From Flavobacterium sp. (GTDB lineage: Bacteria > Bacteroidota > Bacteroidia > Flavobacteriales > Flavobacteriaceae), in NCBI GenBank assembly GCA_014377455.1, contig JACMPO010000092.1, positions 1 through 57,550 on the forward strand: 57,550 nt of DNA, read 5' to 3'. The notes under the pieces are model-generated. The model did not search any database. It was given only the letters and a program-made list of their open reading frames with translations, and was not told the DNA's origin. Each line of letters opens with the position of its first letter. Positions within the stretch are counted from its first letter, which is position 1. The position numbers and the translations under genes were made by a program. Below are positions 18,719 through 27,622 of the stretch, piece by piece.

Positions 18719-18799
18719 TCGACATTCCCTATTCCTGCTGTACATTCCAATCTTTTTTTATGAAAAACAAAAAAAGGATTTCCATTTCCATCAGGGTTA
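18719..18799 (-). repeat. structured intergenic repeat, copy A
   Basis: On the minus strand it begins TAACCCTGATGGAAATGG, then a T-rich arm, a short loop, and an A-rich arm ending GATTGGAATG, followed by CAGCAGGAATAGG. It matches copy D (39453-39565) in the arm CCCTGAT / GCAGGA and in the bases around the central hairpin. It points opposite to both flanking genes, which are on the plus strand, so it is not a leader of either. Confidence 0.65.
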
Positions 18800-18835
18800 G
18801 TAAACCATTCATAGCATCTCGACAAAATTTATAAA

Positions 18836-20014
18836 ATGACCATTAACCAATTGCTTCAACCTGAAATTCAAAATTATATTTACAAAAATGAAAATGAAGC
18901 TATATCAAAACTAGCCCTGCAAAAAAATCCATTTCCCGATTTCGATTATAAAGCAATTATTAACCAAATAGAATGTCGCGCCAAAGCAAAATCAAAACTA
19001 CCCACATGGTTTAACACAAAAAATATAATTTATCCCAGTAAAATTTCGGTGGAACAAACATCGTCAGAAAAAACTGCAAATTACAAGGCGCAACTAGTTT
19101 CAGGAAAAACACTAATCGATTTAACTGGCGGTTTTGGTGTAGATGTTTCCTATTTTGCTAAAACTGTGTCACAAGTAACGCATTGCGAGTCAGACGCAAA
19201 TTTGTCAGCAATAGTCGCACATAATTTCAAACAATTACAAATTTCAAATACCATTTGCATCGCCGGCGACAGCACAGAAATACTCAAAAAATTAGGCCAA
19301 AAATTTGAAACTATCTATATTGATCCTTCTCGCAGAAATAAATCCAAAGGAAAAGTATTTATGTTACAAGACTGTCTTCCAAATGTAGTGGAATTGTTAG
19401 ATTTTTATTTTTTATACACACATAAAATTTTAATAAAAACAGCACCAATTCTCGATATAAAAGCAGGATTATTGGAACTGAAAAACGTAAAAAATATTCA
19501 TATAATAGCGGTAGAAAATGAAGTAAAAGAATTATTGTGGGAGCTAGAACACAATTATCAAAATTCCATCACAATAAAAACAGGTAACTATTCAAAATTG
19601 AAACTCGAAACATTCGATTTCGATTTAAATTCCAATGCAACATCAACTTTTGGTTTGCCAAAAAAATATCTTTACGAACCCAATAATGCAATTATGAAAT
19701 CGGGTGGTTTTGTTGACATTGGTAATCACTTTGGATTGGAAAAATTACATCAACATTCACATTTATATACCTCAAATTCAATTTTAAATTTTCCAGGACG
19801 TGTTTTTGAAATCATGAAGGAAATTCAGTTTTCAAAAAAGGAATTAAAAGAGCATCTGGAAAATAAAAAAATTAATATTACGATTCGTAATTTCCCTAAT
19901 ACTGTTGAAAATATTCGGAAAAAATTTAAAATTAAAGAAGGGTCAAACGACTATTGTTTTTTTACAACCGATAAAAATGAAAATAAAATAGTGTTAATTT
20001 GCAAAAAAATATAA
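18836..20014 (+). CDS. class I SAM-dependent methyltransferase with THUMP-like C-terminal domain
   Basis: 392 residues. The SAM-binding motif I DLTGGFGVDVSYFA is at 95-108, and an acidic motif HCESD at 116-120. The catalytic-like IYIDPSRRNKSKGKV starts at about 160. The C-terminal third, with IRNFPNTVENIRKKFKIKEG, has the THUMP-like look found in this Bacteroidetes methyltransferase group. Related proteins modify RNA, but the target here is unknown. It lies on the plus strand with the next gene starting 6 nt after its stop. An intergenic repeat precedes it. Confidence 0.72.
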   Translation: MTINQLLQPEIQNYIYKNENEAISKLALQKNPFPDFDYKAIINQIECRAKAKSKLPTWFNTKNIIYPSKISVEQTSSEKTANYKAQLVSGKTLIDLTGGFGVDVSYFAKTVSQVTHCESDANLSAIVAHNFKQLQISNTICIAGDSTEILKKLGQKFETIYIDPSRRNKSKGKVFMLQDCLPNVVELLDFYFLYTHKILIKTAPILDIKAGLLELKNVKNIHIIAVENEVKELLWELEHNYQNSITIKTGNYSKLKLETFDFDLNSNATSTFGLPKKYLYEPNNAIMKSGGFVDIGNHFGLEKLHQHSHLYTSNSILNFPGRVFEIMKEIQFSKKELKEHLENKKINITIRNFPNTVENIRKKFKIKEGSNDYCFFTTDKNENKIVLICKKI

Positions 20015-20020
20015 TTGACA

Positions 20021-20587
20021 ATGAAAACCAAAATTGCACTATTCTTTATACTTATTGTTACTTTTTCAAATGCCCAAAAATCATGTGAATACAGCTCCAA
20101 TGTAAAAGATAGCTTAGGAACTTACAAAGCCACAAAAGATTATATAGTTCAAGAAAAAATATTTGGTGGAAAAGAGAGTCGCATTTATTTTTCGTTAGAA
20201 AACGTAGATGGAATGCCAAATTTAAAAATCCAAACCATTCAAAAAAGTATGGATTTTATTCAAACAAATTGTTTTAATAAAGATTCTAAAGTTTATTTTC
20301 AATTAAGTAATGGAAAAATTGTAACGCTAATTCATGTAAATCAAGAAAATTGTGGCACAATGGTTCGCGATGAAAAGGGATTTAATAACCGGATAAATAC
20401 TGGATATTTTATGTTTTTAAAAAATACTTTTGAAATCTTAAAAAGTTCGCCAATAACATTAATGCGAATTAAATATTCAACAGAAACTCAAGATTTTGTT
20501 TTTAAATCAGAATTAATTTCTGAAATTGATTCTAAAACATATTATCCCGATACTTATTTTATAGAGTATTTAAAATGTATAGAATAA
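20021..20587 (+). CDS. secreted protein of unknown function
   Basis: 188 residues with a signal peptide (MKTKIALFFILIVTFSNAQ). The mature part carries SCEYSSNVKDSLGTYKATKDY at its start and is rich in charged residues and Thr. It has four cysteines in the mature part (about residues 21, 87, 109 and 186). I do not recognise a domain. The ATG at 20021 is 6 nt behind the methyltransferase stop, which suggests co-transcription. An upstream TTG at 20015 would add only two residues. Its 3' end faces the convergent dipeptidase gene with a 4-bp gap. Confidence 0.6.
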   Translation: MKTKIALFFILIVTFSNAQKSCEYSSNVKDSLGTYKATKDYIVQEKIFGGKESRIYFSLENVDGMPNLKIQTIQKSMDFIQTNCFNKDSKVYFQLSNGKIVTLIHVNQENCGTMVRDEKGFNNRINTGYFMFLKNTFEILKSSPITLMRIKYSTETQDFVFKSELISEIDSKTYYPDTYFIEYLKCIE

Positions 20588-20591
20588 AATA

Positions 20592-21290
20592 CTAATTGCA
20601 ATCCCATTTAAAATTTGCAATTTTATCTTGCTGACCGTCTGTTAAATTATAATGCCACCATTCTGATTCAAAAATTTTGAAATTATATTGTAACATTGTT
20701 TCTTTCAATAAAGTGCGATTTTTCTTTACTTCATCTGATAAATTTTGAAAATTATGGCTTGCTTCTATTCCAAAAAAATCAAATTTAGTTCCCATATCTA
20801 GTTCTTTCCCAGACAAATCAACTAAAGTTATATCTACTGCACCACCACGATTGTGAACAGAACCTCGTTTTGGGTCGGCAACGTAATCAGCATTTGGAAC
20901 TAATTTCCACATTTTTTTTTGAATATCCAAAGGTCTATAGCAATCAAAAATTTTAATAGAATATCCATTTTTACGAAATGCTGTATTAGCTTCAATCAAC
21001 TTCTTAATAGTTTTAAATCGTAAATAACATTTTGCACAATCATACACTTTGTTTTTTAGAAAATTATCTGTCGTGGCATATTTCATATCGTAAAAAAAGT
21101 CGGTGCTTAAATCTTTTAAATTAACAAAAGTGGTGTCATCTATTTTATCAAAATATGCCATTGTAGTTCCTTTCAAATAATTATTTTTTAAAGCCAATAT
21201 AGATTTCGATGATCTATAATCACCTGATTTACAACTTAAAAAAGTTAAAGAAATAAAAAATATAACTAAAATTTGTTTTAGGATAAGCAT
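20592..21290 (-). CDS. D-alanyl-D-alanine dipeptidase, VanX/DdpX-like lipoprotein
   Basis: 232 residues with a lipobox (TFLSC, Cys20). It is a zinc peptidase of family M15D. The motif GSVHNRGGAVDI gives the zinc ligands His146 and Asp153, and EWWHYN at 210-214 gives the catalytic Glu210 and the ligand His213. The substrate-contacting YRP is at 118-120. The family hydrolyses D-Ala-D-Ala dipeptides, either for recycling wall material or, with VanA/VanH, for glycopeptide resistance. No van ligase or dehydrogenase is nearby, so recycling or nutrient use is more likely. The lipoprotein signal suggests it acts in the periplasm. Confidence 0.88.
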   Translation of the reverse strand: MLILKQILVIFFISLTFLSCKSGDYRSSKSILALKNNYLKGTTMAYFDKIDDTTFVNLKDLSTDFFYDMKYATTDNFLKNKVYDCAKCYLRFKTIKKLIEANTAFRKNGYSIKIFDCYRPLDIQKKMWKLVPNADYVADPKRGSVHNRGGAVDITLVDLSGKELDMGTKFDFFGIEASHNFQNLSDEVKKNRTLLKETMLQYNFKIFESEWWHYNLTDGQQDKIANFKWDCN

Positions 21291-21334
21291 CGAAGAGTAT
21301 TTACAAACGTTTGCAAATATATAATTTTAATAAT

Positions 21335-21634
21335 TTAAGCTTCTTGTTTTTTAATAACATAAGTATAAATCCACGTTAAAGTAAAAGTGGGAATAAAATC
21401 TGAAAAAGGTAAAATTTCTTCTAAAAATTCGATAATTCCACCCACTTTTCCAATCGTGCCTTTGTACATATAGGACAAAGAAAATCCTGCAAGTAGTGCC
21501 CAAATAACATCTTCAAATTCACCTATAAAAGGTATTAAATAAGATGCCATTCCCAATAAATCAAACAGGATTCCGAGATATAAATTGCGCTGTTTATGAG
21601 ATAAATTAATGCTCGAATTAGAAATTTGTTTCAT
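21335..21634 (-). CDS. conserved small membrane protein
   Basis: 99 residues with three probable membrane segments, at about 20-40 (LGILFDLLGMASYLIPFIG), 44-60 and 79-95. Two Gly-rich turns and FLEEILPFSDFIPT lie between the second and third. Proteins of this kind are widespread in Bacteroidetes without a known function, and I cannot name a family with certainty. It has the same strand as the dipeptidase gene, 44 bp upstream of it. The first 18 residues are polar, so the N-terminus is probably cytoplasmic. Confidence 0.65.
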   Translation of the reverse strand: MKQISNSSINLSHKQRNLYLGILFDLLGMASYLIPFIGEFEDVIWALLAGFSLSYMYKGTIGKVGGIIEFLEEILPFSDFIPTFTLTWIYTYVIKKQEA

Positions 21635-21726
21635 TTAAATGAATATTTTTTTAATGACTTTGCAAATCTGATGCCACGTTTAAATATATTGATTGATTAA
21701 AAACAATTTTAATTTTGAAAATAAAA

Positions 21727-21757
21727 AAAGCAAGTCTGTTAAAAGAATTGCTTTAAA
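21727..21757 (-). terminator. intrinsic terminator after folE
   Basis: Read on the minus strand, AAAGCAA and TTGCTTT flank a 14-nt loop and a T-run follows. It is about 65 nt beyond the folE stop codon. Confidence 0.6.
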
Positions 21758-21818
21758 AAATTAGGGTTTTTATAATTGTAATTAAATAGTATCAAATGTT
21801 TCAAATAATACAATAAAT

Positions 21819-22493
21819 TTACATTTTCTCTTTTCGTATCAAATTGAAAAAATCGTCTCTATTGTCTTTATCTTTAAAGATACCGCCATATTGTATGGTA
21901 GAAGTGTAACTGTTTTCATCTTTAATACCTCTGCAAGAAACGCAAAGATGTGCAGCTTCCATAACTACAATTACGTTTTCGGTTTCTAATGAAACTTGCA
22001 AATCATTAAAAATTTGCATAATTAATCGCTCTTGAACCTGCGGACGACGAGAATAATAATCCACAACTCGGTTCAATTTAGATAGTCCAATGACGCGACC
22101 AGATGAAACATATCCAACGTGAGCTTTTCCAATTATGGGTAAAAAGTGATGTTCGCAAGTTGAATTGAAATTAATATTTGCTTCAACTAGCATTTTATCA
22201 TAAAGATAATTATTCTCAAAAGTGGACATTTTGGGTTTGTTTCGAGGATCTAAACCTTGAAAAATTTCATTTACAAACATTTTTGCCACTCGATGTGGTG
22301 ACCCTTGCAAGCTGTCGTCGGTCATGTCAAGTCCAAGTTCGTGCATAATATTGTAAAAATGTTTTTCAATATTGTGTATTTTCTCATCGTTCGATTTTTC
22401 GAATGCATCTTTGCGAAGTGGTGTATCTGATGATGTCATAAGATGATTCTCGCCGATTGTTTCAATTTTTTCTATTTCAGTTTGTGTATTCAT
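21819..22493 (-). CDS. folE: GTP cyclohydrolase I
   Basis: 224 residues. It converts GTP to 7,8-dihydroneopterin triphosphate, the first step of folate and pterin synthesis. The zinc ligands are Cys113 and the histidine in CEHHFLP (113-119), and Cys184 in LCVSCRG (183-189). The substrate-binding region GRVIGLSKLNRVVDYYSRRPQ is intact. The N-terminal 40 residues are an extra, probably flexible, segment that is common in this enzyme. It is separated from msrA, on the same strand upstream, by only 20 bp, so they may be co-transcribed. pabB for the p-aminobenzoate branch of folate is also in this window (42316). Confidence 0.96.
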   Translation of the reverse strand: MNTQTEIEKIETIGENHLMTSSDTPLRKDAFEKSNDEKIHNIEKHFYNIMHELGLDMTDDSLQGSPHRVAKMFVNEIFQGLDPRNKPKMSTFENNYLYDKMLVEANINFNSTCEHHFLPIIGKAHVGYVSSGRVIGLSKLNRVVDYYSRRPQVQERLIMQIFNDLQVSLETENVIVVMEAAHLCVSCRGIKDENSYTSTIQYGGIFKDKDNRDDFFNLIRKEKM

Positions 22494-22513
22494 AGTAAAA
22501 TTTAAGAGGATTT

Positions 22514-23155
22514 TTAATTAGTTTTTAACTTGGATTTATAAAGAGATTTTAATTTTTCTATTTTAGGAGTTATCACAAAGGAACAATATCCTTGCGATTT
22601 ATTCTGGTTATAATAATTTTGATGATATGCTTCAGCCGGATAAAAAATTTCAACTGGGGAAATTTTTGTAACAATTACTTTACCTTCTCCAAATGTTTTT
22701 TCGATACCTAGCAATTGAACATATTGTTTAGCAATTTCTTTTTGATTTTCGTTGTGATAAAAAATTTCGCTTCGATATTGTGTTCCTACATCGGCACCTT
22801 GTCTATTTAAAGTTGTGGGATCGTGCGTTGCAAAAAATAATTCAAGCAATTCGCCAAACGATATTTGTTCAGGATTAAAAACAATTTGGATAGCTTCGGC
22901 ATGTCCTGTTTCGCCTGTACAAATTTCTTTGTATGTTGGATTAACGGTACGTCCACCAATATATCCTGAGGTGACAGATTCCACACCTTTTAATTCTAAA
23001 AAAACAGCTTCCGTACACCAGAAACATCCACCTGCAAAAGTTGCAATTTCATTTCCGTTTGTCATTAATAGTTTGATTTTATTAGCATTAGATTCATAAC
23101 TTTCTTGGTTTAAAGACTTTAATTTGAAACCGAAAAAAACTTTTAAGAAATTCAT
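22514..23155 (-). CDS. msrA: peptide methionine (S)-S-oxide reductase
   Basis: 213 residues. The catalytic Cys44 lies in AGGCFWCTEAVF, followed by GYIGG and HAEAIQIVF, both typical of MsrA. The enzyme reduces methionine-S-sulfoxide in proteins using thioredoxin. A good in-frame Met at residue 31 (MTNGNEIATF) is where most MsrA proteins begin, so the first 30 residues may be an artefact of a long frame or a short extension. The resolving cysteine is probably in the C-terminal SQGYCSFV. It is divergent from the ABC ATPase gene across a 143-bp spacer. Confidence 0.93.
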   Translation of the reverse strand: MNFLKVFFGFKLKSLNQESYESNANKIKLLMTNGNEIATFAGGCFWCTEAVFLELKGVESVTSGYIGGRTVNPTYKEICTGETGHAEAIQIVFNPEQISFGELLELFFATHDPTTLNRQGADVGTQYRSEIFYHNENQKEIAKQYVQLLGIEKTFGEGKVIVTKISPVEIFYPAEAYHQNYYNQNKSQGYCSFVITPKIEKLKSLYKSKLKTN

Positions 23156-23298
23156 ATATACAATTGTTTAACAAAAGTAGTAAATAATTAAACAATTATG
23201 TCATTTTAACTTTTAATTTTAATAATCTAAGAATAAATAAAAGTTATAGTTCTATTCCAAATTAGTCAAAACTTTGTTTCTTTGTAAAAAGATTTAAA

Positions 23299-23961
23299 AT
23301 GATTGTAGCTAAAAATATTCATAAATATTATGACAAACTTCATGTCCTTAAAGGTGTGGATTTGCATATAAAAAAAGGAGAAATCGTTTCAATCGTAGGT
23401 GCTTCTGGAGCAGGAAAAACCACTTTACTACAAATATTAGGAACTTTAGACAATCCATCTCCCGAAAGGGATCAGTCCTTGCTTATAAATGGTGAAGATG
23501 TTTTAAAGATGAAGGATAAAGTACTTTCAAAATTTAGAAACCAAAATTTAGGATTTATATTTCAATTCCATCAATTATTACCTGAGTTTACCGCTCTAGA
23601 AAATGTTTGTATTCCTGCATTTATTGGCGGAAAAGACAAAAAAGAAACTGAAATTGAAGCTAAACGATTGCTAGATTATTTAGGACTTTCGCATAGAATA
23701 AATCACAAACCAGGAGAACTTTCTGGTGGTGAACAACAACGTGTTGCCGTTGCAAGAGCGATGATAAACAAACCTTTAATAATTTTTGCAGATGAACCTT
23801 CGGGAAATTTAGATACAACATCGGCAGAAAATTTACATCAATTATTTTTCAAGCTTCGGGATGAGTTTAATCAAACTTTTGTAATCGTCACGCACAATGA
23901 AGATTTAGCCAATAGAGCTGACAGAAAATTAATGATGGTTGATGGTTTAATTAGCAATTAA
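23299..23961 (+). CDS. ABC transporter ATP-binding protein, LolD/MacB type
   Basis: 220 residues. Walker [10 protein letters not shown] is at 34-42, the Q-loop at about residue 90, the signature LSGGEQQ at about 140-146 and Walker B LIIFADEP at about 160-167, with a switch histidine in [12 protein letters not shown]. The short [14 protein letters not shown] insertion and overall form fit the LolD/MacB/FtsE group, which powers lipoprotein release or efflux. No cognate permease lies next to it. The polytopic gene behind it does not look like a LolC/E-type permease. It is the first gene of a run with the 23974 and 25664 genes, 12 nt apart at the first junction. Confidence 0.85.
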   Translation: MIVAKNIHKYYDKLHVLKGVDLHIKKGEIVSIVGASGAGKTTLLQILGTLDNPSPERDQSLLINGEDVLKMKDKVLSKFRNQNLGFIFQFHQLLPEFTALENVCIPAFIGGKDKKETEIEAKRLLDYLGLSHRINHKPGELSGGEQQRVAVARAMINKPLIIFADEPSGNLDTTSAENLHQLFFKLRDEFNQTFVIVTHNEDLANRADRKLMMVDGLISN

Positions 23962-23973
23962 AAAACCTAAATC

Positions 23974-25662
23974 ATGCTTCTAATTTTATTGAGTTGGTGT
24001 TACATTATTTTTTCAAGTATTATATTTGGATATATTTTTGACAAGACAATCGCTACTAATTCATCTAATTTTGTTGTAAAGTCAATCATCGGACTTTTTT
24101 TTATTACAATAATTTCTAGTGTTTGGGCATTTTTTTTCAGAATTAATGTAGCGTTTCATTTTATTTTATTTATACTAAATTCTATGATTTTCGCACGATA
24201 TTTTCGTGAAATCACAGGAATTTTCAAAAATTTTTACTCAGATTTTAAACAACTGATTGTCCCCTTAAAACTTTATTTAATTTTAATTTCGGTTTTAATT
24301 CTGGCACAATGTTCTACAGCACCATTTATAATAGACAACGAAAGTTATTACATCCAAACTATAAAATGGTTAAACGAATATGGATTAGTTCCTGGACTGG
24401 GCAACCTTCATTTCTTTTTTGCTCAAACCAGCGGATGGCACGTTTTACAAAGTGTTTTTAATTTTTCATTTCTATATCAAAAGTTTAATGATCTTAGTGG
24501 ATATTGTTTATTGCTAGGGACAATTTTTGCAGTTTTTAAACTCAATTCCTATTTTAAAAATTCGAATAAAAATTATTTAATAATTGGATTATTGCCAATA
24601 GCAAATCTGTATTTTTTCCAATTTATAAACGCACCTTCGCCAGACCTTGCAGTTTATATTTTAACAATAATTTTATTCTATTACTCTATACAGTTTACAA
24701 AAGACAAAATATTGCACCAATTTAATTTACTCACTATTTTAGTACTTTTTATATTGTACATAAAGCCTATTTCTGTAGTGTTACTATTAATTCCTGCTTC
24801 ACTTTTTTTATCAAATTTCAAACAACTAATAAAAAAAATCATTCCATCATTGATTTTAAGTTTGATAGTATTTATTGTTTTTATAACTAAAAATACCATC
24901 TTAACCGGATATCCAATTTATCCTTTTACAAAACTGAGTTTTAATCTTGATTTTCAAATCCCAAAAGAAGTAATTTCTTTTTTATTTAAAAAGTCAACAC
25001 GATTTTCTTTCTTTATTTCTGAGCCAGATCTTGCGAATTTATCAACATTTGAAATTATAAAAAAATGGTTTTTTATTTCTAAAATAAACCTTTTACTTAA
25101 CTCTATTTCGTTAGCAATTTTTATAATTACACCTTATTTTATTTGCAAATTTTTCAATAAAAAAGCGGTTTGGTTTTTATATTTGGTCTCAATTGCTCAA
25201 TTTGTACTACTTCTTTTTTCAGTTCCACAATATCGATTTTTTATACATTTATCTTTATTTTTTGGATTGATTATTTTGTCAACTATTATATTTTCTAAAA
25301 AGAATATAATTCTCCTTCTCTATTTTTCAACGTTTCCAATAATTACGATTCTTTTTTTTCAAGTTGAATTTAACTCACTTACTTCAAATAAATTGATTTC
25401 AAAAAATACCGTTTTTGCATGGAGCACTTTTGTTTTTCCAAATCAAAATTCTAAATACTCTGGAAATTTTGAAACTATAAAAATTGGAAATCTCACTTAC
25501 AATTCTCCAGTTGATAATTCCTTCTTCTGGCGCACCAGCAATGGGAATTTACCTTGTGTCAATAAAAATCAGATTGATTACTTCGAGACCTATTTTAAAA
25601 TCATACCACAGCGGCGAACTAAAAATTTGAAAGATGGATTTTACGATAAAAACTTAAACTAA
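23974..25662 (+). CDS. polytopic membrane protein, LIC_10190-like
   Basis: 562 residues, strongly hydrophobic, with about 11-13 membrane segments between residues 1 and 470 and a soluble C-terminal part of about 90 residues. Its layout, an acidic-Tyr motif (IIDNESYYIQTIKW) after the first few helices, resembles the GT-C-like LIC_10190 family of integral membrane proteins, whose members may be glycosyltransferases. This is recognition by architecture and I am not certain. It follows the ABC ATPase gene by 12 nt and precedes a TIGR02757 gene by 1 nt, so all three are probably one transcript. Very high Ile/Phe/Leu content is shared with the AT-rich DNA. Confidence 0.55.
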   Translation: MLLILLSWCYIIFSSIIFGYIFDKTIATNSSNFVVKSIIGLFFITIISSVWAFFFRINVAFHFILFILNSMIFARYFREITGIFKNFYSDFKQLIVPLKLYLILISVLILAQCSTAPFIIDNESYYIQTIKWLNEYGLVPGLGNLHFFFAQTSGWHVLQSVFNFSFLYQKFNDLSGYCLLLGTIFAVFKLNSYFKNSNKNYLIIGLLPIANLYFFQFINAPSPDLAVYILTIILFYYSIQFTKDKILHQFNLLTILVLFILYIKPISVVLLLIPASLFLSNFKQLIKKIIPSLILSLIVFIVFITKNTILTGYPIYPFTKLSFNLDFQIPKEVISFLFKKSTRFSFFISEPDLANLSTFEIIKKWFFISKINLLLNSISLAIFIITPYFICKFFNKKAVWFLYLVSIAQFVLLLFSVPQYRFFIHLSLFFGLIILSTIIFSKKNIILLLYFSTFPIITILFFQVEFNSLTSNKLISKNTVFAWSTFVFPNQNSKYSGNFETIKIGNLTYNSPVDNSFFWRTSNGNLPCVNKNQIDYFETYFKIIPQRRTKNLKDGFYDKNLN

Positions 25663-25663
25663 A

Positions 25664-26428
25664 ATGAATCAAAATGAACTGAAATCGTTTCTGGACGAAA
25701 AAGTTGAACTTTACAATAATCCAAAGTTTATAGATTCAGATCCAATACAAATTCCGTATCAATTTTCTATTAAAGAAGACATCGAAATTTCGGGTTTTTT
25801 GGCAGCAACTATAGCTTGGGGAAATCGAAAAATTATCATAAACAATGCGAAAAAACTGATGGACAAAATGGGGAATTCTCCCTACGATTTTGTAATGTCA
25901 CATACTGATAATGATATAAACAAACTCCAAAACTTTGTTCACAGAACATTTAATGATCAAGATTTACATACTTTTATAAAAGGCTTGAAACATATTTATG
26001 AAAATCACGACGGATTAGAAACTATTTTTGCTAAAAATCAAGAACAAAATTCCGTACAAAACAGCATTTCGCAATTTAAAACGGCTTTTTTTGAGATTGA
26101 ACATGAAAATCGAACACAGAAACACATTTCAGATCCTTTAAATAATTCAGCTGCAAAACGAATAAATATGTTTTTGCGTTGGATGGTTCGAAATGATACT
26201 AAAGGAGTCGATTTTGGGATTTGGAAATCAATCCCAATGTCTATTTTGTCTTGTCCACTTGATGTTCATTCTGGAAATGTAGCTCGAAAATTAGGGCTAT
26301 TAACGCGGAAACAAAATGATGCTAAAGCAGTATTTGAACTCGATACGAGTTTAAGAAATTTGGATAAAAAAGATCCAGTAAAGTATGATTTTGCCTTGTT
26401 TGGATTAGGAGTTTTCGAACGATTTTAA
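25664..26428 (+). CDS. TIGR02757 family protein
   Basis: 254 residues, soluble. It matches the uncharacterised Bacteroidetes family TIGR02757, with motifs ISGFLAATIAWGNRKIIINN near residues 38-58, NMFLRWMVRND at about 167-177, and LSCPLDVHSGNVARKLGLL and PVKYDFALFGLGVFERF at the end. The pattern of Trp, Arg and a late helix-turn motif resembles DNA-glycosylase-like helical domains, but no function has been shown as far as I know. Its ATG follows the previous stop by 1 nt, which suggests coupling. Confidence 0.75.
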   Translation: MNQNELKSFLDEKVELYNNPKFIDSDPIQIPYQFSIKEDIEISGFLAATIAWGNRKIIINNAKKLMDKMGNSPYDFVMSHTDNDINKLQNFVHRTFNDQDLHTFIKGLKHIYENHDGLETIFAKNQEQNSVQNSISQFKTAFFEIEHENRTQKHISDPLNNSAAKRINMFLRWMVRNDTKGVDFGIWKSIPMSILSCPLDVHSGNVARKLGLLTRKQNDAKAVFELDTSLRNLDKKDPVKYDFALFGLGVFERF

Positions 26429-26473
26429 AAATCAGAAACCGAAATTTTTATCCTGAATTCTCATTTAAATTCC

Positions 26474-26481
26474 TATTTTTG
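26474..26481 (+). promoter_or_regulatory. predicted -7 box upstream of udk
   Basis: TATTTTTG matches TAnnTTTG and lies 26 nt before the udk ATG at 26508. No TTTG is visible at the expected distance upstream, so only the -7 element is supported. Confidence 0.4.
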
Positions 26482-26507
26482 CTAAAACCAATCACAACAA
26501 ATAAAAC

Positions 26508-27116
26508 ATGCTAATAATTGGAATTGCTGGAGGCACTGGATCAGGAAAAACAACGGTTGTCCATCAGATTATGAATGAATTGCCACAAACCGAAGTTGGA
26601 ATAATTTCTCAAGATTCTTATTATAAAGACAATCATAATTTAGCTTTTGAGGAACGTGCATTGATAAATTTTGACCATCCCCGTGCCATCGATTTTGAAC
26701 TTTTGGTAAATCATTTACAAGCTTTAAAAAAAGGAGAAACCATAGATCAACCCGTTTATTCCTTTGTGACGCATAACAGAACCGACGATACCGTATCTAC
26801 ACATCCAAGAAAAGTAATGATTGTTGAAGGGATTTTAATTCTCGCAAATCCAGAACTTAGGGAATTATTTGACATTAAAGTTTATGTACACGCAGATTCT
26901 GACGAACGACTTATAAGACGTCTTAAACGTGATATTGCCGATCGTGGACGTGATATGGAAGAGGTTTTAAACAGATATCAAACTACTTTAAAACCCATGC
27001 ATCAACAATTTATAGAGCCTACAAAAGCATTTGCAGATATAATTATACCTAACGATAAATACAATACTGTAGCAATAGACGTAGTTCGAGCAGTAATAAA
27101 CCAACGATTAACATAA
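26508..27116 (+). CDS. udk: uridine kinase
   Basis: 202 residues. The P-loop GGTGSGKTT is at 8-16. Family motifs follow: SQDSYYKD, the nucleobase contact region FDHPRAIDFELL, and the lid residues in DSDERLIRRLKRDI. The enzyme phosphorylates uridine or cytidine in pyrimidine salvage, using GTP or ATP. It is followed by the FtsB-like gene and the mutase genes on the same strand, an order I have seen repeatedly in flavobacteria, and 19 nt separate it from the next ATG. Confidence 0.95.
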   Translation: MLIIGIAGGTGSGKTTVVHQIMNELPQTEVGIISQDSYYKDNHNLAFEERALINFDHPRAIDFELLVNHLQALKKGETIDQPVYSFVTHNRTDDTVSTHPRKVMIVEGILILANPELRELFDIKVYVHADSDERLIRRLKRDIADRGRDMEEVLNRYQTTLKPMHQQFIEPTKAFADIIIPNDKYNTVAIDVVRAVINQRLT

Positions 27117-27135
27117 AGATTTGTAAATTTTGACA

Positions 27136-27486
27136 ATGAAAAAATGGTATCAAAACCTGATTACAAGTTACCCTTTCCTAAAGTTTTTAGGAAGCCGGTA
27201 CACTATTGTAATGATTTTTTTTATTGTTTGGATGTTGTTTTTAGATAACTATTCCTATTTAGACCAGCGGATTCTCGATAAACAAATTGATGAACTAGAG
27301 GCAAACAAAAAGTATTATCAAGTAGAAATTGCTAAAGACAAACAAAGCATTAAAAACCTAAATAATTCAGGACAGATAGAAAAATATGCTCGTGAAAAGT
27401 ATTACATGAAACGTGACAGTGAGGATGTATATATTATTGATATTGAAGAAGATAGACTAAAAGATAGTCTTGAATCAATAAAGTGA
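27136..27486 (+). CDS. FtsB/DivIC-like septum formation initiator
   Basis: 116 residues with one membrane segment at about 24-41 (IVMIFFIVWMLFLDNYSYL), then a coiled coil rich in Lys, Glu and Leu (about 42-80), then a short conserved block QIEKYAREKYYMKRDSEDVY. This is the layout of bitopic divisome proteins of the FtsB/DivIC family, which form a complex with FtsL and FtsQ. I chose the ATG at 27136. A TTG at 27130 would add two residues. It lies between udk and the mutase genes. Confidence 0.85.
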   Translation: MKKWYQNLITSYPFLKFLGSRYTIVMIFFIVWMLFLDNYSYLDQRILDKQIDELEANKKYYQVEIAKDKQSIKNLNNSGQIEKYAREKYYMKRDSEDVYIIDIEEDRLKDSLESIK

Positions 27487-27622
27487 TATAATTTAAAAAA
27501 TAGTAAGTTTTTATCTAAATTTTTTGTAAATTTAATTTTAATAACTAGTTAAAAATAAATTTCATGATTGGATTTATGAAGTTAATTTACAAAATAATTG
27601 AAAGAATTTTAAATCGTAATAA

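Noticed and set aside
20592..21290. VanX-like gene as a glycopeptide resistance determinant
   Set aside because: No D-Ala-D-Lac ligase or lactate dehydrogenase is nearby, and stand-alone M15D peptidases are common in wall recycling.
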